Shown here piece by piece: positions 1 to 5,024 of a stretch of DNA of 10,500 nucleotides. Location: positions 1-10,500 of the forward strand of contig MHCO01000041.1 of assembly GCA_001816645.1 (NCBI GenBank). The letters run 5' to 3'. Made by a program: the position numbers and the translations under genes. Position 1 is the stretch's first letter. Every line of letters starts with the position of its first letter. Source of the stretch: Candidatus Woykebacteria bacterium GWB1_45_5. Its GTDB lineage: Bacteria; Patescibacteriota; Microgenomatia; Woykebacterales; RBG-16-39-9b. The notes under the pieces were generated by a model that was given only the letters and a program-made list of their open reading frames with translations, ran no database searches and was not told where the DNA came from.

Positions 1-2
1 AG

Positions 3-1589
3 ATCGAGCCTTTCTTAAATAATATTCAGAGAAAATATCAAGGTAAAATTATTTTCGAAAAGCTGGAACTAACTAAGGCCCAGGAAAACCGCAACGCTTA
101 TTTTGCTTTTGCCAGCGAGTATGGTCTTGACACCACAAATATTGGCGTTCCCCTCATCTTTATTGGTGAAAAGTCCCTGATGGGTGAGGGGCCAGTAACT
201 GATGAGTTGGAAAATGAGATTAAAACTGAGTTAAAAAATCCAATTGGGCTGAAAATTTCCCTCGGAGAAGCAAAAAAAATTCCGGCTGCTGAAAGTCAAG
301 ATATTGGTTGCGTCGATAAAACGGTTTGTAAAACACCAAACTCAAGACTTACTTTGCCCCTGGTTGTTGCTACGGCAGCGGTTGATTCGATTAATCCTTG
401 TGCTATTGCTGTTTTGATAATTTTGATTTCCTTCCTTTTGGGGATCAGTGCTTCCAAGAAAAGACTTTTACTGATTGGGCTTATTTACATCGGTGCGGTT
501 TATATAGCCTATCTATTGGCGGGACTTGGAATTTTGAAATTTATTCAAGTCTTACCGATCCAAGTAGAATGGATCCAGATCGTTGCTGCTATCTTCCTTT
601 TTATTTTCGCCCTTTTGAATTTTAACGATGCTTTTGCGTCTGCGAGCGGAGAAAAAACAACGCTTGCGATTCCAGCCGGAACAAAACCACTAATCCAGAA
701 ATATTTGTCACGAGCGACGATTTTTGGTGCATTGATTGCTGGGGTGATCGTTTCTTTTGTTGAACTGCCGTGTACAGGTGCAGTTTATTTTGGCATTTTG
801 TCCCTGATGGCAACCAGTGTGACTTTTTTGAAAGGATTGGCCTATCTTGTTTTGTACAACTTTATTTTTGTCGCGCCACTTCTGGTCATCTTAGTAGCCG
901 CAGTGGCTGGTAAAGATATTAAAACCTTTGAAAAACTCTCTAAAGAAAACAAAGCCTTGGTAAAGGCCTTGATGGGGACAGTAATCGTGGTTTTAATTGG
1001 GGCACTGATTTGGCCAATTCGCGATTTTATTTCTTGGCAACTACAAAATCTGGCTAGTTTTGCTGCTGGGAAGGAAATTTCTTCCCTAACAATTTTAGTT
1101 AGCGTTTTAATTTCCATCACCGTTCTTTATTTCTTACTTGCCTACTTTAAACCAGTCGTTACCAAAAAAATTAAGGTTTTCTATTGTGCAATTTGCTACG
1201 CCGTTTCCCTCACCTGGCTTTGGCTTTTAGCACTGCTTGTTCTAGGGTTTAAATATGATACAAAGATTTTGGCAGTGTTACTTGGAATGAGTGTGGTTGG
1301 AATAATGTACCAGCTAGAAGATTACTTTAAGAAAAAGGACATCAAAAGATTTTGGCTTTTTAGGATAGTTTTGATTAACGCTGGTATTTTACTAATTTAT
1401 GGGGTTCTTTTTGTCTCATTTGTAATTTTTCTAATCGGATTGGCCGGAGTTTTAATCCTCCTTTTGCTTTTCTTTTACCTTGCTGCTAGGAGGAGGGGGA
1501 CAGCAGAAAGAATCAGAGAAACCATAACCAGCAAACAAAAGGGCAAAGCCCTAAAAGACCTTGAGGACCGCCTCGAAAACTGCTGCTGA
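3..1589 (+). CDS. Thioredoxin-like/DsbD (CcdA) membrane fusion protein, 5'-partial
   Basis: The reading frame is open from the window edge, so the protein starts upstream; 528 residues are visible. The first ~75 look like the end of a thioredoxin fold, with a GVPLIFIG stretch matching the cis-proline strand. A linker with two cysteines (GCVDKTVC) follows, then a DsbD/CcdA-type core of about six membrane helices. The core has its two expected helix cysteines, in INPC (codon at 399) and ELPC (codon at 771). Such cores pass reducing equivalents across the membrane to extracytoplasmic thiol proteins. After the core come about four more helices starting with a CAIC motif (codons at 1185 and 1194), which I infer is an added redox membrane domain. 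The protein ends in a basic tail and a Cys-Cys pair. A later ATG at 180 would cut through the thioredoxin fold, so I reject it as the start. The DsbD-like core is confident; the third domain is tentative. Confidence 0.85.
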   Translation: MEPFLNNIQRKYQGKIIFEKLELTKAQENRNAYFAFASEYGLDTTNIGVPLIFIGEKSLMGEGPVTDELENEIKTELKNPIGLKISLGEAKKIPAAESQDIGCVDKTVCKTPNSRLTLPLVVATAAVDSINPCAIAVLIILISFLLGISASKKRLLLIGLIYIGAVYIAYLLAGLGILKFIQVLPIQVEWIQIVAAIFLFIFALLNFNDAFASASGEKTTLAIPAGTKPLIQKYLSRATIFGALIAGVIVSFVELPCTGAVYFGILSLMATSVTFLKGLAYLVLYNFIFVAPLLVILVAAVAGKDIKTFEKLSKENKALVKALMGTVIVVLIGALIWPIRDFISWQLQNLASFAAGKEISSLTILVSVLISITVLYFLLAYFKPVVTKKIKVFYCAICYAVSLTWLWLLALLVLGFKYDTKILAVLLGMSVVGIMYQLEDYFKKKDIKRFWLFRIVLINAGILLIYGVLFVSFVIFLIGLAGVLILLLLFFYLAARRRGTAERIRETITSKQKGKALKDLEDRLENCC

Positions 1590-1600
1590 TGGCTTCTTCC

Positions 1601-1633
1601 TTGACAAAATATCGCATAAATGGTTATCTATAT
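1601..1633 (+). promoter_or_regulatory. Promoter and imperfect operator of the ArsR gene
   Basis: TTGACA (1601-1606) is a consensus -35. After 17 bases comes TTATCT (1624-1629), preceded by TGG as in an extended -10; TATCTA at 18 bases is the alternative. The same arrangement recurs at 1941. The right half-site ATCTATAT (1626-1633) is identical to that of the VOC operator, while the left half (1614-1621) matches in 5 of 8 positions. This suggests weaker autoregulatory binding. The -10 itself is a poor match to consensus. Confidence 0.6.
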
Positions 1634-1635
1634 GT

Positions 1636-1893
1636 ATGAAAGCCGATTGTGTGTATTGCTTTCGGACTTTGTCGACCAAGGCTCGTTTTAATATCTTTGA
1701 GCATCTAAAGAAAAGCGGGGAAAAGACCACGGTGTCTTCGTTAGTTAAACTAACCGTGCTGCGCCAGCCGACGGTTACTTTTCATCTTAAGGAACTAGCC
1801 AAAAGGAGATTAGTGCGCAGATACAAAGCAGGTCGTAATGTCTATTACCAAACCCACAAAAATTGCCGTAACTGTCCGCTTTTTGCCTATTAA
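1636..1893 (+). CDS. ArsR/SmtB-type winged-helix transcriptional repressor with two CxxC pairs
   Basis: An 85-residue protein of the ArsR/SmtB type, slightly short for the family (usually 90-120). The recognition-helix region around residues 43-60, LRQPTVTFHLKELAKRRLV, fits the typical QPTVSxHLKxLxxxGLV pattern. The wing ends in GRNVYY. It carries CVYC (C5, C8) at the N-terminus and CRNC (C77, C80) at the C-terminus, a possible four-cysteine zinc or thiol-sensing site (inference). ATG 1636 is chosen over TTG 1561 because the longer form overlaps the preceding gene and would place the promoter inside the coding region. There is no Shine-Dalgarno; the -10 box ends six bases before the ATG, so the mRNA is probably leaderless. 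It probably represses itself and the VOC gene downstream through the shared ATCTATAT half-site. The ligand cannot be told from sequence. Confidence 0.85.
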   Translation: MKADCVYCFRTLSTKARFNIFEHLKKSGEKTTVSSLVKLTVLRQPTVTFHLKELAKRRLVRRYKAGRNVYYQTHKNCRNCPLFAY

Positions 1894-1940
1894 CTAGCAG
1901 TTTCCAAAATGTGCTTTTCCTTCAAGCTAAATTTTCTATG

Positions 1941-1973
1941 TTGACAATATATAATATAGATGATTATCTATAT
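1941..1973 (+). promoter_or_regulatory. VOC-gene promoter with perfect 8-4-8 inverted-repeat operator
   Basis: TTGACA (1941-1946), 17 bases, then TTATCT (1964-1969) preceded by TGA, the same geometry as the ArsR gene promoter. ATATAGAT (1954-1961), GATT, ATCTATAT (1966-1973) is a perfect inverted repeat covering the -10 region. An AT-rich 8-4-8 palindrome over a core promoter is typical of ArsR-family operators; the protein that binds it is inferred from gene order. Confidence 0.7.
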
Positions 1974-2007
1974 ATGGTTATGATTAATTCTGAAGGAGGT
2001 GATAAAT

Positions 2008-2391
2008 ATGATTAAAGGCATGGAAAGCTTTACCATCTTTAGCGAGGATGCAAAAAAGTTAGCCCACTTCTATCAAGGAAAGGTAGGTTTAAAGTCCAAC
2101 TTAGAAGCGGAGGTAGGTGAGCGCGGTGAAGAGCTTTATGGCTTTGAAATGGCGCAAGGTAATGGTCTTTACATCATGGACCACTCTAAGGTGAAAGGCA
2201 AAAGCAGCCAGCCAGATCGAATTATCTTCAACCTGGAAGTTGATGATATCGAAAAGGAAGCGAAAAAGCTGGAAGAGGCAGGTGTCAAAAAAATCAAAGA
2301 CGTCTACCATATGCAAGGCTATGGTTTAATTGCCACCTTCGAAGATGTTGATGGCAATTACTTCCAACTCGTTCAGGTACGGCCAAGCTAG
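2008..2391 (+). CDS. VOC (glyoxalase/bleomycin-resistance fold) family protein
   Basis: A 127-residue single-domain protein with the paired beta-alpha-beta-beta-beta layout of the vicinal oxygen chelate fold. Family marks are the early SEDAKKLAHFYQ helix, the central IIFNLEVDDIEKEAKKLEEAG segment and the late FEDVDGNYFQLVQV strand. ATG 2008 is chosen because a strong AGGAGG (1994-1999) lies eight bases upstream; a GTG at 1999 overlaps that site. In many VOC enzymes a Glu near the end of the last strand helps bind metal; here that place is Gln, and no His is seen in the first strand. It may therefore bind a ligand without catalysis, or be an unusual enzyme. It has no cysteine, which argues against an ArsI-type C-As lyase. 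It is probably controlled by the ArsR-type protein just upstream. Confidence 0.85.
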   Translation: MIKGMESFTIFSEDAKKLAHFYQGKVGLKSNLEAEVGERGEELYGFEMAQGNGLYIMDHSKVKGKSSQPDRIIFNLEVDDIEKEAKKLEEAGVKKIKDVYHMQGYGLIATFEDVDGNYFQLVQVRPS

Positions 2392-2400
2392 TTAGCCGAA

Positions 2401-2419
2401 TTCAAGACCGGGTCTTGAA
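2401..2419. repeat. Perfect palindrome TTCAAGACC-G-GGTCTTGAA
   Basis: Nine-base arms with a single central base, ten bases after the VOC stop codon. The one-base centre prevents a full-length RNA hairpin, though an inner loop is possible, and no T-run follows. It may be a protein-binding site or part of the transcript end region. Function unknown. Confidence 0.5.
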
Positions 2420-2435
2420 CGTGGTTAACGATGGG

Positions 2436-2460
2436 CTAACGATCCCGGTTCGTTAGTTTT
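2436..2460 (+). terminator. Possible terminator after the VOC gene
   Basis: CTAACGA (2436-2442), a seven-base loop, TCGTTAG (2450-2456), then TTTT. The stem is perfect but of modest GC content and the T-run is short. A similar stem with TAACGA/TCGTTA arms occurs at 3070-3087, so this may instead be a recurring binding site. Confidence 0.4.
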
Positions 2461-2470
2461 ATGAACGATG

Positions 2471-2525
2471 GAGCTTGCTAATGTCAGCGTTTAGATAGTA
2501 TCTGCGCGACGGGAAAATTGAGGGG
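2471..2525 (+). pseudogene. Decayed C-terminus of an ABC-transporter ATPase
   Basis: Bases 2471-2485 read E-L-A-N-V and 2502-2525 read L-R-D-G-K-I-E-G, but in different frames, with 13 bases in place of the expected 12 or so between them. The intact ATPase in this window has EVANV and LRDGKIE in the same order at 4922-4936 and 4955-4975. Fourteen bases, CTGCGCGACGGGAA, are identical (2502-2515 and 4955-4968). ATAGTAT before the second block would give I-V-Y, a common residue run in this family, if two bases were missing. A TAG interrupts the second frame. I see no more of the gene upstream. Confidence 0.5.
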
Positions 2526-2539
2526 CAAATAAATGCCCC
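2522..2539. repeat. Short hairpin GGGGCA-aataaa-TGCCCC
   Basis: A perfect six-base stem with six-base loop at the end of the ABC remnant. No T-run follows on the plus strand and only ATTT on the minus strand, so it is not a convincing intrinsic terminator. Confidence 0.4.
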
Positions 2540-2583
2540 GAGTAGTAAGTGGTATTAGAACTTTTTATTGTTTTTCAAAGAAA

Positions 2584-2636
2584 TGAAAAACCCAGGGTTG
2601 TTACGGCGACTCAATTGAGCGCTATAACCCTGGGTT
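2584..2636 (-). terminator. Strong intrinsic terminator of the minus-strand cassette
   Basis: AACCCAGGGTT (2589-2599) pairs perfectly with AACCCTGGGTT (2626-2636). Inside the loop a second stem forms from CTCAA/TTGAG (2610-2619), extended by GCG/CGC around a one-base bulge. Read on the minus strand, the 11-base stem runs directly into TTTTT, about 30 bases after the stop codon of the gene ending at 2666. On the plus strand no T-run follows. Confidence 0.8.
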
Positions 2637-2665
2637 CACGCTGACGTTACGTGTCCCGCGAAGCT

Positions 2666-2950
2666 TTAGAGACCGTACTCCATACTTCCACTCCGCAGTG
2701 GCGTGGAGTATGTTGCCTTGAACTTGGTCCAGGTGCCGTGAAGTCTGATCTCACCGACGATCTCCCAGACTTCGGGGCCTGGTACTTTGGTGCACCCAAT
2801 GATTGTAGCCTCGGCGTGCAACGTATCCCCAGGCTTCTCTTGGACCTTGAAGTAGGTCGGACGACTGTAATTGCCTATGGGCATCGAGTCGAACAAGGCC
2901 AACACCAGGCCCCATATGCCGGGTCCATCAACGATCTCTACGCGTGGCAT
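2666..2950 (-). CDS. Orphan 94-residue protein, GC-rich cassette gene
   Basis: I do not recognise this protein. It has 94 residues starting MPRVEIVDGPGIWG, is rich in Trp, Pro, Gly and alternating beta-type segments, has one Cys, and shows no signal peptide or clear membrane helix. It looks like a small soluble beta-rich domain. ATG 2950 is chosen because AGGAGG (2959-2964) lies eight bases upstream; an in-frame GTG at 2959 overlaps that site. A good promoter lies upstream and a strong terminator downstream, which supports a real gene and makes the overlapping plus-strand frame (2651-2968) a shadow. Its codons end mostly in G or C (CTG, GTC, ATC, GAG, TTC), unlike the A/T-ending neighbours, and local GC is visibly higher. 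This suggests recent transfer or different codon selection (inference). Confidence 0.75.
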   Translation of the reverse strand: MPRVEIVDGPGIWGLVLALFDSMPIGNYSRPTYFKVQEKPGDTLHAEATIIGCTKVPGPEVWEIVGEIRLHGTWTKFKATYSTPLRSGSMEYGL

Positions 2951-2962
2951 ACACCACACCTC

Positions 2963-3046
2963 CTATAGGACTAACATCCTAACCCATCCGGGAAAGGAAT
3001 AAATAAAGTATAACAAAAATAGGGATGCAAGTCAATACTATAGGAC
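2963..3046. repeat. Direct repeat CTATAGGAC around the cassette promoter
   Basis: CTATAGGAC occurs at 2963-2971, touching the minus-strand Shine-Dalgarno, and at 3038-3046, two bases upstream of the minus-strand -35. The first copy lies partly in a palindrome TCCTATAGGA (2961-2970), and TAGGA (2966-2970) can also pair with TCCTA (2977-2981). The two copies flank the promoter and leader and could be regulator sites. Only the repeats themselves are seen. Confidence 0.4.
3007..3035 (-). promoter_or_regulatory. Minus-strand sigma-70-type promoter of the cassette gene
   Basis: Read on the minus strand: TTGACT (3035-3030), 17 bases, TATACT (3012-3007), with TG one base upstream of the -10 (extended -10). 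This predicts a start near 3000 and a leader of about 50 bases carrying the strong AGGAGG. It is the closest match to consensus in the window. Confidence 0.8.
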
Positions 3047-3069
3047 AGGGTTTGAGGCTAACCTGCTTT

Positions 3070-3087
3070 TAACGATTTGGGTCGTTA
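3070..3087. repeat. Inverted repeat TAACGA-tttggg-TCGTTA upstream of the permease promoter
   Basis: Perfect six-base arms with a six-base spacer, ending nine bases before the -35 at 3096. The same arms occur at 2436-2456, and a further lone TAACGA at 2426-2431. A wider pair TAACCTG (3059-3065) and CAGGTTA (3114-3120) encloses it. It is a possible operator for the ABC genes. Confidence 0.4.
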
Positions 3088-3095
3088 CATGCGTC

Positions 3096-3124
3096 TTGCT
3101 AAATTTTCACGATCAGGTTAAAAT
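3096..3124 (+). promoter_or_regulatory. Promoter of the ABC permease-ATPase operon
   Basis: TTGCTA (3096-3101), 17 bases, TAAAAT (3119-3124). The -10 ends nine bases before the ATG at 3134 and there is no Shine-Dalgarno, so transcription should start at or within a few bases of the start codon. Confidence 0.65.
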
Positions 3125-3133
3125 ACTTCGACG

Positions 3134-4303
3134 ATGAAAACTCTGCGAAGTATTTTCCGCCGAAAAGTCCGCTCGACCCTTACTATCTTTGGCATTGCCA
3201 TTGGTATTTTTGCCCTGGTGGTTATGGGTTCGATGGCGGAAAAGCTCAATAAGCTTGTTGGCGGCGGGCTAGAATATTACGGAACGCGGATTACGGTTCA
3301 AGATGCCAAAAGCGGGATGTCTTTTTTCGGCGGAACCCCAATCGCGGTTTCCAAGATTGATGAGATCAAAAAGATCCCCGGTGTAAAATCAGCCTACGCT
3401 AGTGTAGAGATCCTGAAAGATGAAATAAGTAGCGGCGTAAACTTTGGCATGCCACCAATGATTGCTGGCTACGATCCCGCATCCTTCAAAGATGATCCAG
3501 CCGGCTCGATCAAAGTTGCTAGTGGGCGGGATATCCAAGCTGGTGATATCAAAAAGGCAGTTTTGGGTTCGGATATGGTGAAGAAACTCAACGTTGTAGT
3601 TGGGGATCAAATCGATTTACGAGGGACAAAGTTTGAAGTAGTCGGTATTTATGATAAAACTTTTAGCGCTCCAGACAGTTATATTATGGTGAATTTGCCT
3701 GATGCCCAAGAACTAATGCTGGAAAGCCTACCAACCGCCTTCAGACCCTCCGTTAAAAAAGAAAACCTTGCCACCTCAATTAGCGTTTTGGTAAAGGGTG
3801 GCTATAATGCTAGTGAAGTTACTAAACAAATTAACGACAAGGTTAAAGATGTGAAAGCTTTGGACCCGGAGGAATTCAAAAAGCAAGTGGCTAATTCAGT
3901 GGCGATTTTCAATCTGATTATACTGGCCTCGGCGCTGATTGCTTTGGTTGTCGGAAGTTTCTCGATTATTAACACGATGATTATGTCGGTGGCTGAGCGA
4001 ATCCGGGAGATTGGAATTAAAAAAGCGATTGGTGCTTCAAATTTCCGAGTGTTGCGGGAGTTTGTCTTGGAAGCAGCAGTGATGGGACTAATTGGCGGGC
4101 TTATTGGCTTGGCTTTTGGTTGGTTAACCGTGGAAATTGTCAATTACTTTACAGCAGCCAGCGGGCAAATAATCTTTTTAACCACGTCGCGGTTGGCGAT
4201 CGGTTCGGTGATTTTTGCTACAGTTTTGGGTGCGGTTTCTGGTTTATACCCGGCTTGGTATGCGGCGAGGCTCAACCCAATCGAGGCTTTAAGGAGCGAA
4301 TAA
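3134..4303 (+). CDS. MacB/FtsX-type ABC transporter permease
   Basis: A 389-residue permease of the MacB/LolC type. A first membrane helix spans about residues 15-34, then a large extracytoplasmic MacB-like domain (about 35-250), then three helices near 258-280, 309-335 and 354-375 forming the FtsX domain. The cytoplasmic coupling segment ERIREIGIKKAIGA (about 288-301) and the end YPAWYAARLNPIEALRSE are family hallmarks. Such permeases transmit ATPase strokes to move lipids, peptides or drugs, or to act mechanically, rather than forming a classic channel. Its ATPase follows directly. No membrane-fusion adaptor gene is adjacent, consistent with a cell lacking an outer membrane, although this fits many Gram-positives too. 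The substrate is unknown. The start is supported by the promoter just upstream rather than by a ribosome binding site. Confidence 0.92.
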   Translation: MKTLRSIFRRKVRSTLTIFGIAIGIFALVVMGSMAEKLNKLVGGGLEYYGTRITVQDAKSGMSFFGGTPIAVSKIDEIKKIPGVKSAYASVEILKDEISSGVNFGMPPMIAGYDPASFKDDPAGSIKVASGRDIQAGDIKKAVLGSDMVKKLNVVVGDQIDLRGTKFEVVGIYDKTFSAPDSYIMVNLPDAQELMLESLPTAFRPSVKKENLATSISVLVKGGYNASEVTKQINDKVKDVKALDPEEFKKQVANSVAIFNLIILASALIALVVGSFSIINTMIMSVAERIREIGIKKAIGASNFRVLREFVLEAAVMGLIGGLIGLAFGWLTVEIVNYFTAASGQIIFLTTSRLAIGSVIFATVLGAVSGLYPAWYAARLNPIEALRSE

Positions 4304-4981
4304 ATGAGTGAAGTAATCGTCGAGACTAAAGACTTACATAAATATTACGAGCTTGGCAAGGAAAACATGGTCAAAGCCTTGCAGGGCGTGAGCTTGCAGA
4401 TCAAAAAAGGAGAGTTTATCGCGATTATTGGCCCGTCTGGTTCGGGAAAAAGCACCCTGATGCATATTTTTGGTGCGTTGGATAGTCCGACAGAAGGGCA
4501 GGTATGGCTGGACGGGGAAGAAATTTCCAAAAAGAAAATCTCTGGCCTTTATAAGATTCGGGGGAGAAAGGTTGGTTTTATCTTCCAAGGCTTTAACTTG
4601 ATACCGACAATGACCGCTTTGGAAAACGTTATGCTGGCCGTTGAATATAGTGGTCGGAAAGCAAACGCAAAACGGGAAGCGGCGGAGATTTTGACGGAGG
4701 TGGGACTAGAAAAAAGACTAGGTCACAAACCAAGTGAACTTTCTGGTGGGGAACAGCAAAGAGTAGCGATCGCTCGGGCCTTGGTGAATAAACCAACGAT
4801 TGTTTTAGCTGATGAACCAACCGGTGAGCTGGATACCCAGACTTCTTTAGAAATTATTAGATTGCTGAAAGATTTGAATGAAAAAGAAGGCCAAACCTTC
4901 GTAATTGTCACCCACAATCCCGAAGTGGCCAACGTCTGCAGCCGAATTATTCACCTGCGCGACGGGAAGATCGAAAATTAA
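4304..4981 (+). CDS. MacB/LolD-type ABC transporter ATPase
   Basis: A complete 225-residue ATPase with every catalytic motif: Walker A GPSGSGKST (43-51), Q-loop Q95 in FIFQGFNL, signature LSGGEQQR (146-153), Walker B VLADEP (167-172) and switch His H204 in THNPE. FQxFNLIPTMTALENV and ADEPTGELDTQT are typical of the MacB/LolD/FtsE group. It powers the permease encoded immediately upstream; the ATG begins on the base after the permease stop, and AAGGAG (4290-4295) lies inside the permease end, so the two are translated as one operon. A decayed copy of this kind of C-terminus lies at 2471-2525. Substrate unknown. Confidence 0.95.
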   Translation: MSEVIVETKDLHKYYELGKENMVKALQGVSLQIKKGEFIAIIGPSGSGKSTLMHIFGALDSPTEGQVWLDGEEISKKKISGLYKIRGRKVGFIFQGFNLIPTMTALENVMLAVEYSGRKANAKREAAEILTEVGLEKRLGHKPSELSGGEQQRVAIARALVNKPTIVLADEPTGELDTQTSLEIIRLLKDLNEKEGQTFVIVTHNPEVANVCSRIIHLRDGKIEN

Positions 4982-5008
4982 TCTTCCAACACCATACAAT
5001 TTCTTTGG

Positions 5009-5024
5009 TTGCCCGGCAATTTTT
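5009..5024 (+). terminator. Weak possible terminator of the ABC operon
   Basis: TTGC-CCG-GCAA (5009-5019) followed by TTTTT (5020-5024), in the 41-base gap between convergent genes and overlapping the last codon of the ATPase gene on the other strand. The stem is only four pairs, so this is weak; no better candidate is seen. Confidence 0.25.

Noticed and set aside
1587..1589. TGA as a possible recoded glycine, as in some CPR lineages
   Set aside because: Reading through gives no family-like sequence and soon meets TAA; every other long gene ends normally and has no internal TGA.
1561..1635. TTG-initiated extension of the ArsR-type protein
   Set aside because: It overlaps the preceding gene, adds residues outside the family fold and would swallow the promoter at 1601-1629.
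1894..1940. Possible terminator after the ArsR-type gene
   Set aside because: Only a three-base stem with an interrupted T-run can be drawn.
2651..2968. Plus-strand open frame of 105 codons
   Set aside because: It overlaps the minus-strand cassette gene, which has a promoter, Shine-Dalgarno and terminator; this frame has none and crosses the minus-strand signals.
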